From Microbacterium sp. 10M-3C3 (GTDB lineage: Bacteria; Actinomycetota; Actinomycetes; Actinomycetales; Microbacteriaceae): a DNA stretch of 64,000 bases. The DNA lies in the NCBI RefSeq assembly GCF_003931875.1, contig NZ_CP034245.1:930001-994000 (forward strand), read 5' to 3'. The position numbers and the translations under genes were made by a program. The notes under the pieces were generated by a model. That model ran no database searches. It saw only the letters and a program-made list of their open reading frames with translations, and was not told where the DNA came from. This document shows positions 8,306-15,631 of the stretch, piece by piece; position 1 is the first letter of the stretch, and each line of letters begins with the position of its first letter.

Positions 8306-8694
8306 TGAGCGACGCGCAGGCCGGCTGGTACGACGACGGCACGGGCACGAAGCGGTGGTGGGACGGTCAGGCCTGGACCGATCGGGTGCAACCGCCCCCA
8401 CCGCCGGAGCCCGGCCTCTCCGGCTTCATCGACCGCGCCCAGGCCGACGCGGTCGCCGGGGCGCAACCGCGACCCGCGCCCGCAGGCGCGAGTTACGTGG
8501 TGCTGCAGGTCGTGCTGAAGGAGAAGTTCTTCGGGACGGGATCGGGGAATCTCACCGAGCTGGAGAAGGTCATCAATCGCCAGGCATCGCTCGGCTACCG
8601 CCTGCATACGATCACGACTGCGTCATCGGGCAGCACGGGATTCGGTGGCGGCGATCGCATCCAGGCCACGATGGTCTTCGAGAAAGTCGGTTGA
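8305..8694 (+). CDS. DUF2510 protein with DUF4177-like C-terminal domain
   Basis: A 129-aa cytoplasmic protein. The N-terminus repeats the DUF2510 pattern (AGWYDDG, KRWWDGQAWTD). Residues about 64-128 (YVVLQVVLKEKFFGTG to IQATMVFEKVG) resemble the short DUF4177-type fold. The first base of its ATG is the last base of the preceding stop, so it is translationally coupled to the surface protein and probably works with it. Role unknown. Confidence 0.75.
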   Translation: MSDAQAGWYDDGTGTKRWWDGQAWTDRVQPPPPPEPGLSGFIDRAQADAVAGAQPRPAPAGASYVVLQVVLKEKFFGTGSGNLTELEKVINRQASLGYRLHTITTASSGSTGFGGGDRIQATMVFEKVG

Positions 8695-8787
8695 TCCCGC
8701 GCGCGGCGCGACCGGGCGTGTCAACCCGGTCCGCCGCATCCCGAGCGTCGGCCTAGCCTCGCAGGCTCATCACCCCTGGAGGACGAC

Positions 8788-8982
8788 ATGGCCGACACCC
8801 CCACGCCGATCGAGCTGCAGAAGTACCTCGGCGGCGTCGAGTACCCCGCGAGCAAGGACGACCTCGTCACCGCGGCGCGCGGCAACGGCGCTCCCGACGA
8901 CCTCGTCTCGGCGCTCGAGGGCGCCGGCGCCGACTCGTTCGATTCGCCGACCGACGTCAGCAGCGCGCTGTCGGGCTCCTGA
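8788..8982 (+). CDS. DUF2795 family small protein
   Basis: A 64-aa protein (ELQKYLGGVEYPASKDDLV, then NGAPDDLVSALEG) that fits the DUF2795 family, a small helical fold common in Actinobacteria, often in stress-related settings. TGGAGGACG just before the ATG is a strong ribosome site. It appears monocistronic. Biochemical role is not established. Confidence 0.85.
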   Translation: MADTPTPIELQKYLGGVEYPASKDDLVTAARGNGAPDDLVSALEGAGADSFDSPTDVSSALSGS

Positions 8983-9010
8983 TCGGCGCCGGTCGCCGGC
9001 CGCCGCGCAG

Positions 9011-9016
9011 TAGCGT
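9011..9016 (+). promoter_or_regulatory. leaderless -10 hexamer TAGCGT
   Basis: It ends 6 bases before GTG 9023, which argues for that codon, not GTG 9017, as the start of the flavoprotein. Confidence 0.6.
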
Positions 9017-9022
9017 GTGACC

Positions 9023-10210
9023 GTGGCTGCCGCCGATCTCGCCGCCCACGTCACGCGCGTGTGGGACGTCGTCGTGGTGGGCGCGGGGCCGGCGGGTTCG
9101 ACCGCGGCCCGGGTCGCTGCCGCGGCGGGGGCGAGCGTGCTCCTCCTGGATCGCGCGGAGTTCCCGCGGTACAAGACGTGCGGCGGCGGCCTCATCGGCG
9201 TCAGTCGCGCGCACGTGCCCTCGGCCGTGCTCGAGACGGTCGAGCAGCACATCTTCGAGGTCGAGTTCACCCACGACGGTCGCGACCCGGTGCGCCTGCA
9301 CAGCGCGGACCCGCTCCTGGCGATGGTGCGGCGCGAGCGCTTCGACGCGGCGCTGGTCGCGGAGGCCGAGCGCGCGGGCGCGACGTTCGTGTCGGGCGTC
9401 ACGGTGCGCACGGTTGCGCAGGAAGACGACGGTCCGGTGCGGCTCGAAACGACCGGCGGCGCTCTCGAAGCGCGCGCCGTGATCGGAGCCGACGGCGTCG
9501 GCGGGCGCATCGGACGCTACGTCGGGGTCGAGCCGGAGCGGGTCGACCTCGGGCTCGAGGAGGAGGTCGCCGCTCCCGGCGGTGCGGCGGGTCCGCGGCC
9601 CGTGCGGCTGGACTGGGGCCCCGGTCCCGGCAGCTACGCGTGGGTGTTCCCGAAGGCCGAGGTCGACACCGTCGGGGTGATCGAGCGCAAGGGCCCGGCG
9701 GACGGCACACGCGCCTACCTGCGGTCGTGGGTCGCGGCGCAGACCCCGGATGCGGCGGTCGAGCGATCGAGCGGACACCTCACGCAATGGCGCCGGCACA
9801 TCTCGCCCCTGCGCCGCGGGGCGGTGCTCGTCGCCGGTGACGCCGCGGGACTCCTCGAGCCGTGGATGCGCGAGGGCATCTCGTTCGCGCTGCGCTCCGG
9901 CGAGCTCGCGGGCCGCGCGGCGGCGGGCTTCGCCATGGGTGACGACGCCGTTCTCGACGCATACGCGCACGACGTCGAGGCGACCCTCGGCGTCGAGATG
10001 CGCGTCGGGGAGCTGCTCCTCGCGGTGTTCGAGAAGCGGCCGGGACTGCTGCATCTGCTGATCAAGCGCACGCGGCAGGGACGCCGCTTCTTCGCGCGGT
10101 TCTGCACGGGCGAGGTGAGCCTGGCCGACCTCGCCGAGCGGCGCTGGGTCATGCGGGCCCTGCGCGCGCTCGGACAGCCCAGCGAGCGTGTCAAGGGCCT
10201 GCATCGGTAA
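9023..10210 (+). CDS. geranylgeranyl reductase-family flavoprotein
   Basis: An FAD-dependent reductase of the geranylgeranyl reductase/UbiH-like group (395 aa). It has the N-terminal dinucleotide motif VVGAGPAGSTAA, the substrate-loop pattern FPRYKTCGGGL, GADGVGGRIGRYVG in the middle, and VAGDAAGLLEPWMREGI for FAD ribityl contact. Family members saturate isoprenoid chains; in actinobacteria one target is the menaquinone tail. No menaquinone or lipid genes are nearby, so the substrate is inferred. The C-terminal LIKRTRQGRRFFARF segment is basic and could contact the membrane. Confidence 0.82.
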   Translation: MAAADLAAHVTRVWDVVVVGAGPAGSTAARVAAAAGASVLLLDRAEFPRYKTCGGGLIGVSRAHVPSAVLETVEQHIFEVEFTHDGRDPVRLHSADPLLAMVRRERFDAALVAEAERAGATFVSGVTVRTVAQEDDGPVRLETTGGALEARAVIGADGVGGRIGRYVGVEPERVDLGLEEEVAAPGGAAGPRPVRLDWGPGPGSYAWVFPKAEVDTVGVIERKGPADGTRAYLRSWVAAQTPDAAVERSSGHLTQWRRHISPLRRGAVLVAGDAAGLLEPWMREGISFALRSGELAGRAAAGFAMGDDAVLDAYAHDVEATLGVEMRVGELLLAVFEKRPGLLHLLIKRTRQGRRFFARFCTGEVSLADLAERRWVMRALRALGQPSERVKGLHR

Positions 10211-10257
10211 CGCCGCGGCTCGTAGCGTCGCGGGCCCCGGATGAAAGGAACGACATC

Positions 10258-10674
10258 ATGGCCGTCGCACGCGACATCATGACCCCCGCCCCGCAGTGCG
10301 TGGGGGAGAAGCAGACCCTGGTGGAGGCCGCGCGGCTGCTCGCCGACCTCGACGTCGGCGCGCTGCCGATCTGCGGGGAGGACAACCGTCTCAAGGGCAT
10401 GCTCACCGACCGGGACATCGTCGTGAAGTGCCTCGCGCAGGGCGGCGACCCGGCCTCGACGACGGCCGGCCAGCTGGCGGAGGGCAAGCCTGTCACGATC
10501 GGCGCCGACGACAGCCTCGAGGAGGCGCTGTCGGTCATGGCCGCGCACCAGGTGCGCCGGCTCCCCGTGATCGACGGGCACGACCTCGTCGGCATCATCG
10601 CGCAGGCAGACATCGCACGGGCGCTCCCGTCGGACGACACGGGCGAGACCGTCGAGGCGATCTCCGAGGAGTAG
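10258..10674 (+). CDS. tandem CBS-domain protein
   Basis: A 138-aa protein made of two CBS motifs (about 7-62 and 72-128; VGALPICGEDNRLKGMLTDRDI and VRRLPVIDGHDLVGIIAQADI, each quoted in part). Such modules bind adenosine nucleotides and act as stand-alone sensors or partners of other proteins. GAAAGGA lies upstream of the ATG, and TAGCGT sits about 30 bases before it. It resembles the Hrp1-type stand-alone CBS proteins of actinobacteria. Ligand is unknown. Confidence 0.88.
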   Translation: MAVARDIMTPAPQCVGEKQTLVEAARLLADLDVGALPICGEDNRLKGMLTDRDIVVKCLAQGGDPASTTAGQLAEGKPVTIGADDSLEEALSVMAAHQVRRLPVIDGHDLVGIIAQADIARALPSDDTGETVEAISEE

Positions 10675-10682
10675 AACCGGCG

Positions 10683-12053
10683 TCAGAAGGGTGGCGCGCC
10701 GGGCGGCCCCGGATCGGATCCGGGATCGGGACGGAACACGACGTATCTCTCCGGCACATCGGTCGCCACCCGTCCGAGGGGTGTGCGCCAGCGGATGCTG
10801 CCATCCGGCAGCTGCTCGGCGCGCCACTCCGTCTCGGTCTTGAGCGTGTGGTGACGCTTGCACAGGCACGCGAGGTTGCACGCCGAGGTCGTGCCTCCCA
10901 GCGCCCAGTCGAGCGTGTGATCACGGTCGCATCGTCGGGCGGGCTGGCGGCACCCCGGAAAACGGCAGTGGATGTCGCGCACGGCAAGAAATCGATCGAG
11001 GGCCGCCGGCCGCCGGTAGGTGTCGGCCGCCATGACCGTTCCGGTGATCGGGTGCGTCAGCACCCGCTCCCACATCGGCGCGCCGGCCATGAGCGTGCGT
11101 GCGGTCGTCGCGTCGATGGGGTACGCGCCCTCGAGCGAGGCACCCCGGTCGTGGATGCCGGCGGCCGTGGTCGCGGGGATGACGACCGACACGTGCGCGC
11201 GCACGGCGCCGAGGCCGCCAGAGACGGTGTCGACCGTCGGGTCGAGCGACGGCCGCCCGGCGAGGAGGAGGTCGGTGACCAGGTCGGCGCGCACCTGATC
11301 GAGCGTGCGCTCGTCGTGGACCGTGACCGTCGGCGCCTGCGCGCCGCCCGACGGCGCTGCCTCATCGCCGCCGCATCCGCCCTCGGCCGGCGCCGTCACG
11401 GCGACGCTCAGGACCTGCTTCGCCATGCGCGTGAGCCGATCCATCGCGCCATGCATGAGCACCGACGACCCGATCGCCGTCAGCTGGCTCGTGCCGTCGC
11501 CGAGGTCATCCACCCACACGCGGCGGCGACGGACCGCCGCGGCGTGGCGCTCGGTGATCGACCGCGGGGCGAGTGCTTCGGCGGCGTCTTGGGCGAACTT
11601 CTGCGTGCGCGGCGGGTTCTCGCGCATCGCGTACTCGAGCACCGTCTCCTCGTACTCGGCGCGGGCGGCGGGATCGGAGAGGCCGCTGCCGGCGTCGGTG
11701 ATGATGCGTGCATGACGCGCGCTGATGCGGCTGTCTGCAAGGGCGTCCAGCGTCGCCGGGAAGAGATCGACCAGGATCTGCGCCCGATGCATCTGGTTCT
11801 GCACGGCGCTGTCATGCACGTGCGTCGCGACCGCGATCTCGGCCGCGATCGAGCGCTCCTCCATCTGTCGCCGCTGCGTATCGACTGACTGACGGGATTC
11901 GCGCACCTGCGCGATCCGCCGAGCCGCGGCCAGGTGCAGGACCTTGTCCGCCTCCAGCGCCGCGATCGCCGCGTCGACCTCGACGAGCGCCTCGACGATG
12001 TCCGCCAGAGCCGCCTCGTCGTTGATAACTTCGACGGTGACCGCGTTCTCCAT
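10683..12053 (-). CDS. DUF222 (13E12-type) HNH endonuclease protein
   Basis: A 456-aa protein with an N-terminal helical DUF222 region (about 20-260) and a C-terminal HNH domain: CRFPGCRQPARRCDRDHTLDW, then CNLACLCKRHHTLKTE (His-Asn-His plus zinc-type Cys pairs). This family is present in many copies in actinobacterial genomes and is linked to 13E12-like repeats; its job is unresolved. ATG 12053 is chosen because GATACT ends 6 bases upstream (leaderless). Its end nearly touches the convergent CBS gene. Confidence 0.85.
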   Translation of the reverse strand: MENAVTVEVINDEAALADIVEALVEVDAAIAALEADKVLHLAAARRIAQVRESRQSVDTQRRQMEERSIAAEIAVATHVHDSAVQNQMHRAQILVDLFPATLDALADSRISARHARIITDAGSGLSDPAARAEYEETVLEYAMRENPPRTQKFAQDAAEALAPRSITERHAAAVRRRRVWVDDLGDGTSQLTAIGSSVLMHGAMDRLTRMAKQVLSVAVTAPAEGGCGGDEAAPSGGAQAPTVTVHDERTLDQVRADLVTDLLLAGRPSLDPTVDTVSGGLGAVRAHVSVVIPATTAAGIHDRGASLEGAYPIDATTARTLMAGAPMWERVLTHPITGTVMAADTYRRPAALDRFLAVRDIHCRFPGCRQPARRCDRDHTLDWALGGTTSACNLACLCKRHHTLKTETEWRAEQLPDGSIRWRTPLGRVATDVPERYVVFRPDPGSDPGPPGAPPF

Positions 12054-12185
12054 GCTAACAGTATCGCAGCTATCCCCGACATCGATCCTCGCTGCCCAGG
12101 GGGACGGCCGCCGATGCCATCGATCGGGCCGCTGAGGAGGAAGAGTCGTCGCCACACCGGCCGGGGGTTCGCCGCTTCCACCCGG

Positions 12186-12217
12186 CACAGTTAGTGTCCA
12201 CACGGACACTAACTGTG
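12186..12217. promoter_or_regulatory. MarR-islet operator 1 (perfect 14-bp arms)
   Basis: CACAGTTAGTGTCC and GGACACTAACTGTG flank ACAC without a mismatch. The core matches both 9-base half sites of the shared dyad exactly. It lies about 60 bases upstream of the SnoaL-like gene. Confidence 0.75.
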
Positions 12218-12239
12218 ATACTGTCCGCTAGGACGGTTT
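12218..12239. promoter_or_regulatory. MarR-islet operator 2
   Basis: ATACTGTCC, GCTA, GGACGGTTT: the left half matches at 8 of 9 positions and the right at 6 of 9. Its centre is 27 bp from operator 1. GATACT at 12217-12222 could be a -10 that repressor binding would cover. Confidence 0.6.
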
Positions 12240-12274
12240 CCACGGTGGGGGTCGCATCGAACAAGAGATGGATC

Positions 12275-12628
12275 ATGGACAAGAAGCTGGAGCAGAGCGA
12301 ACTCCCCGAGGCCGCGCGCGCCTTCGTGGACGGGTGGCAGGGGCGCGACGCGGACAAGGTGGCGGCGCTGTTCGCCGACGACGCCGTCGTGTCGGATGAG
12401 GGTCGCACGCACCGCGGTGCAGCGGAGATCCGCGGATGGATCGACGGGTCGATCAACCTCTTCACCACGACGCTCACCTTCCTGGGCGCGCGCGAGGTCG
12501 AGGACATGGTCGGCGCCTCGTACCGCCTCGAGGGCGACTTCCCGGGCGGTGTCGTCGACCTCGAGTACCAGTTCCGCCTCGACGCGGACGGGCGCATCCG
12601 CCAGCTCGACTTCGACGCCGCTGCGTGA
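12275..12628 (+). CDS. SnoaL-like (NTF2-fold) protein
   Basis: A 117-aa protein of the nuclear transport factor 2/SnoaL fold: helical start ARAFVDGWQGRDADKVAALF, then ADDAVVSDEG and a curved sheet ending EYQFRLDADGRIRQLDFD. Such proteins are small isomerases, hydrolases or binding proteins; the reaction is not predictable. Two dyad operators sit immediately upstream and a strong hairpin follows, making a single-gene unit of the islet. ATG 12275 is preceded by only a weak GGA. Confidence 0.75.
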   Translation: MDKKLEQSELPEAARAFVDGWQGRDADKVAALFADDAVVSDEGRTHRGAAEIRGWIDGSINLFTTTLTFLGAREVEDMVGASYRLEGDFPGGVVDLEYQFRLDADGRIRQLDFDAAA

Positions 12629-12644
12629 ACACGTTCGCGCGACG

Positions 12645-12675
12645 AAGAGGCTGCCTCCCCAGGAGGCAGCCTCTT
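12645..12675. terminator. bidirectional terminator
   Basis: A perfect 14-bp stem (AAGAGGCTGCCTCC with GGAGGCAGCCTCTT) has a 3-base loop CCA and short T tracts on either strand. It separates the convergent SnoaL-like and SDR genes. Confidence 0.9.
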
Positions 12676-12696
12676 GCGTTTCCCGCGTCGATCGCG

Positions 12697-13482
12697 TCAG
12701 ACCGTCCGAACGGTTCCACCGTCGATGACGACCTCGGCGCCCACGATCGCCGACACCCGGTCGGAGACGAGGAACCCGACGAGGTCGGCGACCTCCTCGG
12801 GCTCCGCGAATCGGCCGAGCGGCACGCCTCCGAGCGCGTCCATCACCCCCTGCGCTGCCTCGTCTCGGCTGATGCCGTTCGCGTCGGCGAGCCGGTCGTA
12901 GAACACCTCCGTCGCCTCGGTGCGGATGCCGCCGGGGCTGACCGCGTTCACGCGCACGCCCTTCGGCGCCAGCTCGGTCGCGAGGGCCTTGCTGTAGGTG
13001 CGAAGTGCCGCCTTCGCGGACGCGTACGGAATGGTCGACTCCCACAGCGGCATCTCGCGTTGGATCGACGTGAAGTGCAGCACGACCCCCGCTCGCTTCG
13101 AGATCATGTCCGGGATGAGCGCATGGTCGAGCCGCGCAGCGCCGAGGAAGTTGAGCTGGAGCTCGGTGATCCACTGCTCCTCGGGGATCGCCGCGAATCC
13201 GCCCGCAGGCGTGGAGGAGCCGCCGACGACGTGCACGATGATGTCGGCGCCGCCCGCGCCCGTGATCGCCGCGGAGACGAGGTCGGTGCCCTCCTTCGTG
13301 GAGGTGTCGGCCGCGATGAAGCGGTCGGGGTGCTCGTAGCCCTCCGGCATCGAGCGCGCCGACACCCAGACGTCGGCGCCGAGCTCGCGAAGGCGTGCGG
13401 CCACCGCGCGACCAGCTCCCTTCGTGCCGCCTGTGACCAGTGCGCGTCGACCGTCGAGACGGTCGCGGTCGTTCTCTGACAT
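12697..13482 (-). CDS. short-chain dehydrogenase/reductase of the MarR islet
   Basis: An SDR oxidoreductase (261 aa from ATG 13482; ATG 13494 adds four residues). It shows TGGTKGAG for cofactor binding, HVVGG in place of the common NNAG, a catalytic Ser in FTSIQ and YASAK with Tyr and Lys, ending IDGGTVRTV. It reduces or oxidises a small carbonyl or alcohol; the substrate is unknown. It is downstream of the first MarR gene on the same strand, with two copies of the shared operator in the 50-base gap, so it has its own regulated promoter. Confidence 0.85.
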   Translation of the reverse strand: MSENDRDRLDGRRALVTGGTKGAGRAVAARLRELGADVWVSARSMPEGYEHPDRFIAADTSTKEGTDLVSAAITGAGGADIIVHVVGGSSTPAGGFAAIPEEQWITELQLNFLGAARLDHALIPDMISKRAGVVLHFTSIQREMPLWESTIPYASAKAALRTYSKALATELAPKGVRVNAVSPGGIRTEATEVFYDRLADANGISRDEAAQGVMDALGGVPLGRFAEPEEVADLVGFLVSDRVSAIVGAEVVIDGGTVRTV

Positions 13483-13502
13483 GATGCATCCCATCGCTCG
13501 TG

Positions 13503-13524
13503 AAACTGTCTCTTAGGACAGTAA
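13503..13524. promoter_or_regulatory. MarR-islet operator 3
   Basis: AAACTGTCT, CTTA, GGACAGTAA: the right half is a perfect match. It lies directly upstream of the SDR start on the minus strand. Confidence 0.65.
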
Positions 13525-13529
13525 CACGA

Positions 13530-13551
13530 GTGGTGTCCTACAGGACACTAA
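13530..13551. promoter_or_regulatory. MarR-islet operator 4, overlapping the marR stop codon
   Basis: GTGGTGTCC, TACA, GGACACTAA: the right half is perfect. Centre spacing to operator 3 is 27 bp. The last bases include the stop codon of the first MarR gene. Confidence 0.65.
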
Positions 13552-14093
13552 TCAGATGCGGTGCGGTTCTCCGCGGGCAGCAGGCCGCGCTCGAGCATCC
13601 GATCGGCGGAGGCGATCGCATCGGCTACGAAGCGCTTGGTGAGCGCGGTGTAGCGGCGTATGTCGGCGGCCGACCAGCCCTCGAGCACCTCGGCGATCAT
13701 GCGGTCGCCGAGGGCGTAGACGCCGCGGGCGGCCTCCTCGCCGGCGTCCGTGAGGCGGATCAGGGTGGCGCGCCCATCGGTCGGATCGGTGGTGCGCTCC
13801 ACGAGGCCGTCCCCCTCGAGTCGTCGCACGATCTTGCTGACGTGCGACGCGCCCGTGGCCAGCACCTCCGAGAGCACGGTCGGCCGCATCGGGCCCCACG
13901 CGAGCAGGTGCCGCAGCGTCTGGTGGGACTGCTGATCGATGCTCTCGCCGGTCTTGGCGAGGATCTCGCCCTGGAGCGCGGGAGAGTCCCACAGGAGGAT
14001 CAGGGCGCTCAGGTTCGCCAGGAGCTCCGACCGGTAGGGGAAGTCGTCGGCGCTCAGGGAGCGCGAGCCGGTGGCCTTCCCGCTGTCGGTCAT
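13548..14093 (-). CDS. MarR-family repressor 1 of the islet
   Basis: A 181-aa winged-helix regulator. The DNA-binding part includes RPTVLSEVLATGASHVSKIV as the recognition region and a wing around DPTDGRATLIRLTDAG. It is strikingly similar along its length to the second regulator at 16342 (shared SALILLWDSP, LQGEILA, YALGDRMIAEVLE, DIRRYTALT). The gene diverges from the AlkC remnant across one dyad operator at 14165-14186. I infer that it binds the shared dyad and represses its own and neighbouring units until a ligand, probably a reactive small molecule, is present. Confidence 0.88.
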   Translation of the reverse strand: MTDSGKATGSRSLSADDFPYRSELLANLSALILLWDSPALQGEILAKTGESIDQQSHQTLRHLLAWGPMRPTVLSEVLATGASHVSKIVRRLEGDGLVERTTDPTDGRATLIRLTDAGEEAARGVYALGDRMIAEVLEGWSAADIRRYTALTKRFVADAIASADRMLERGLLPAENRTASD

Positions 14094-14164
14094 GGCGCGA
14101 GTCTACTGAGGCCGCCCCTGTGCGACGCGGAGGTGAGATCGTGTCGCAGCGGACAGCATCGGTT

Positions 14165-14186
14165 ATACTGTCCGATAGGACATCAA
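14165..14186. promoter_or_regulatory. MarR-islet operator 5, between divergent marR and alkC remnant
   Basis: ATACTGTCC, GATA, GGACATCAA: 8 of 9 and 7 of 9 matches. TATACT at 14164-14169 is a near-consensus -10 that this site would overlap, controlling the rightward repair unit and possibly the leftward MarR gene. Confidence 0.65.
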
Positions 14187-14233
14187 TACGGATGCAGCGC
14201 ACGAAGCCGCCGCTGTCCGGAGGGAGGTGCGGC

Positions 14234-15203
14234 ATGGGTGCGATGGACGAACTGATCGATCCTGGCGTGGTCACGCAGCTGCGCGACGCGCTGCGGTCGG
14301 CGGCGCCGTCGCTGGAGCTGCCGTCGCTCGCCGCGGCCGCACGCGGCGTTCCCGGCCGGCGGCTGCGCGACCGCGTGGATCTCGTGCGGGAGGCCCTGCT
14401 GGCCGACATCCCGGCCGGATGGGCCGTCGCCGAGCGGATCGTGGACGACGTGCTCGGCACGCCCCGGTTCGCCGGGTGGATGATCTGGCCGGTGACCGAG
14501 TTCGTCGCGACACGAGCGATCGGCAGCGGCTCGCGAGCGAAGGGTCGCGCGCCTACCTGCCGTGGGCGAAGCGCGTGCCGTGGCTGGTAGCGCATTCCTT
14601 TGCCACGCGGGCGATCATCGACGCGCTGTACCGAGACGAGGCGGAGTACGTGCGGCGATCCGTCGCGAACCACCTCAATGACCTCAGCCGCGTCGACCCA
14701 GACCTGGTCGGAGAGATCGCGCGGCGCTGGCAGGAGGCGCCCGACGCTCACACGGCGTGGGTGCTGCGCCATGGCCTGCGCTCGTCAAGAAGGCCGATCC
14801 GACGGCGCTGGCGCTGCTCGGCTACACCGGAGCAAGTCTGCGCGTCGAGCGGCCGGTCCTGTCGAGCGGGGCCATCCCGCCGGGCGGCATCGTCGAGTTC
14901 TCGGCCGTCGTCACCAACGACGGGGACAGCGACGCGGTCGTGGCGATCGACTACGCCATCGGCTTCCAGCGGGCGAACGGCACGGTGAGCCCGAAGACGT
15001 TCAAGCTCGCGACGCGGCGACTCGCACCGGGGGAGAGCGTCGTCGTGCGCAAGGCGCACTCGTTCCGCCCGATCACCACGCGCTCCTACTACCCCGGCCG
15101 CCACGTCGTGACCGTGCAGGCTAACGGCGCCCTCTCGCCACCCGCCGAGTTCGTTCTGGCGGCCGACGACGGAGGTGCCCCGCACCGAGGAGGATCTCGA
15201 TGA
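14234..15203 (+). pseudogene. decayed AlkC-type DNA alkylation repair gene
   Basis: Three successive frames together spell an AlkC/HEAT-repeat alkylation-repair protein: GAMDELIDPGVV to VTEFVATRA (14234 to about 14515), RQRLASEGSRAYLPWAKR to WVLRHGLR (about 14521-14780), then LVKKADPTALALLGYTGASL to the end. At the first junction the frame shifts and the middle of the usual protein is missing, judged from memory of the family; at the second the frame shifts by a net one base. GGAGG precedes ATG 14234. The C-terminal part reads as an Ig-like domain (FSAVVTNDGDSDAVVAIDYA). The stop overlaps the ATL start by 4 bases, showing the former operon. Confidence 0.8.
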
Positions 15204-15499
15204 CCGAGCTCAGCGAGCGCGTCCTGGAGATCGTGCGATCCATCCCGGCGGGCCGCGTCACGACGTACGGAGACGTCGCGCGTGCGACGGGAACCGGTGC
15301 GCGCGTGGTGGGGCGGATGCTGCACGGCAGCGGGCACGACATCCCGTGGTGGCGCGTGGTCAGCGCCGACGGGCGGCCCTATCCCGGCGCAGCCGGAGAC
15401 GCGGGCGACCGATTCATCGCTGAGCGCACACCGCTCGTTGATGACACGGAGGACGTCCGTGTCGATCTGCAGCGCGCGTCGTGGACGCTTCAGGACTGA
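15200..15499 (+). CDS. alkyltransferase-like (ATL) protein, MGMT family without the Cys
   Basis: A 99-aa protein with the fold of the O6-alkylguanine transferase C-terminal domain: VTTYGDVARATG, then RVVGRMLHG helix-turn-helix. In the active-site motif the catalytic Cys of PCHRV is replaced by Trp50 (PWWRVV, 49-54). By family knowledge ATL proteins bind O6-alkylguanine and hand it to nucleotide excision repair. ATGA overlap with the AlkC remnant keeps it in that operon, so the broken upstream frame may affect its translation. Expression from the operator at 14165-14186 is inferred. Confidence 0.85.
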   Translation: MTELSERVLEIVRSIPAGRVTTYGDVARATGTGARVVGRMLHGSGHDIPWWRVVSADGRPYPGAAGDAGDRFIAERTPLVDDTEDVRVDLQRASWTLQD

Positions 15500-15526
15500 G
15501 TGCTGGCGACGCCTCGGCATCCGACT

Positions 15527-15548
15527 TTACTGTCTTCGAGGACAGGAC
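15527..15548. promoter_or_regulatory. MarR-islet operator 6
   Basis: TTACTGTCT, TCGA, GGACAGGAC: 8 of 9 and 7 of 9 matches, about 100 bases upstream of the hydrolase gene. Confidence 0.6.
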
Positions 15549-15571
15549 CTTGTGCGCGGATAGCTCGACTG

Positions 15572-15593
15572 TTACTGTCCTATAGGACACTAA
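15572..15593. promoter_or_regulatory. MarR-islet operator 7 (both half sites perfect)
   Basis: TTACTGTCC, TATA, GGACACTAA. Together with operator 1 it defines the consensus. The centre lies about 50 bases before the hydrolase ATG, where a promoter is expected. Confidence 0.75.
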
Positions 15594-15595
15594 AC

Positions 15596-15617
15596 ATGGT
15601 GTCCTTGGAGACAGTAA
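15596..15617. promoter_or_regulatory. MarR-islet operator 8
   Basis: ATGGTGTCC, TTGG, AGACAGTAA: 7 of 9 and 8 of 9 matches. The centre is 24 bp from operator 7, and the right end meets the hydrolase ribosome site. Confidence 0.65.
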
Positions 15618-15631
15618 GGAAGGGAACTCCG

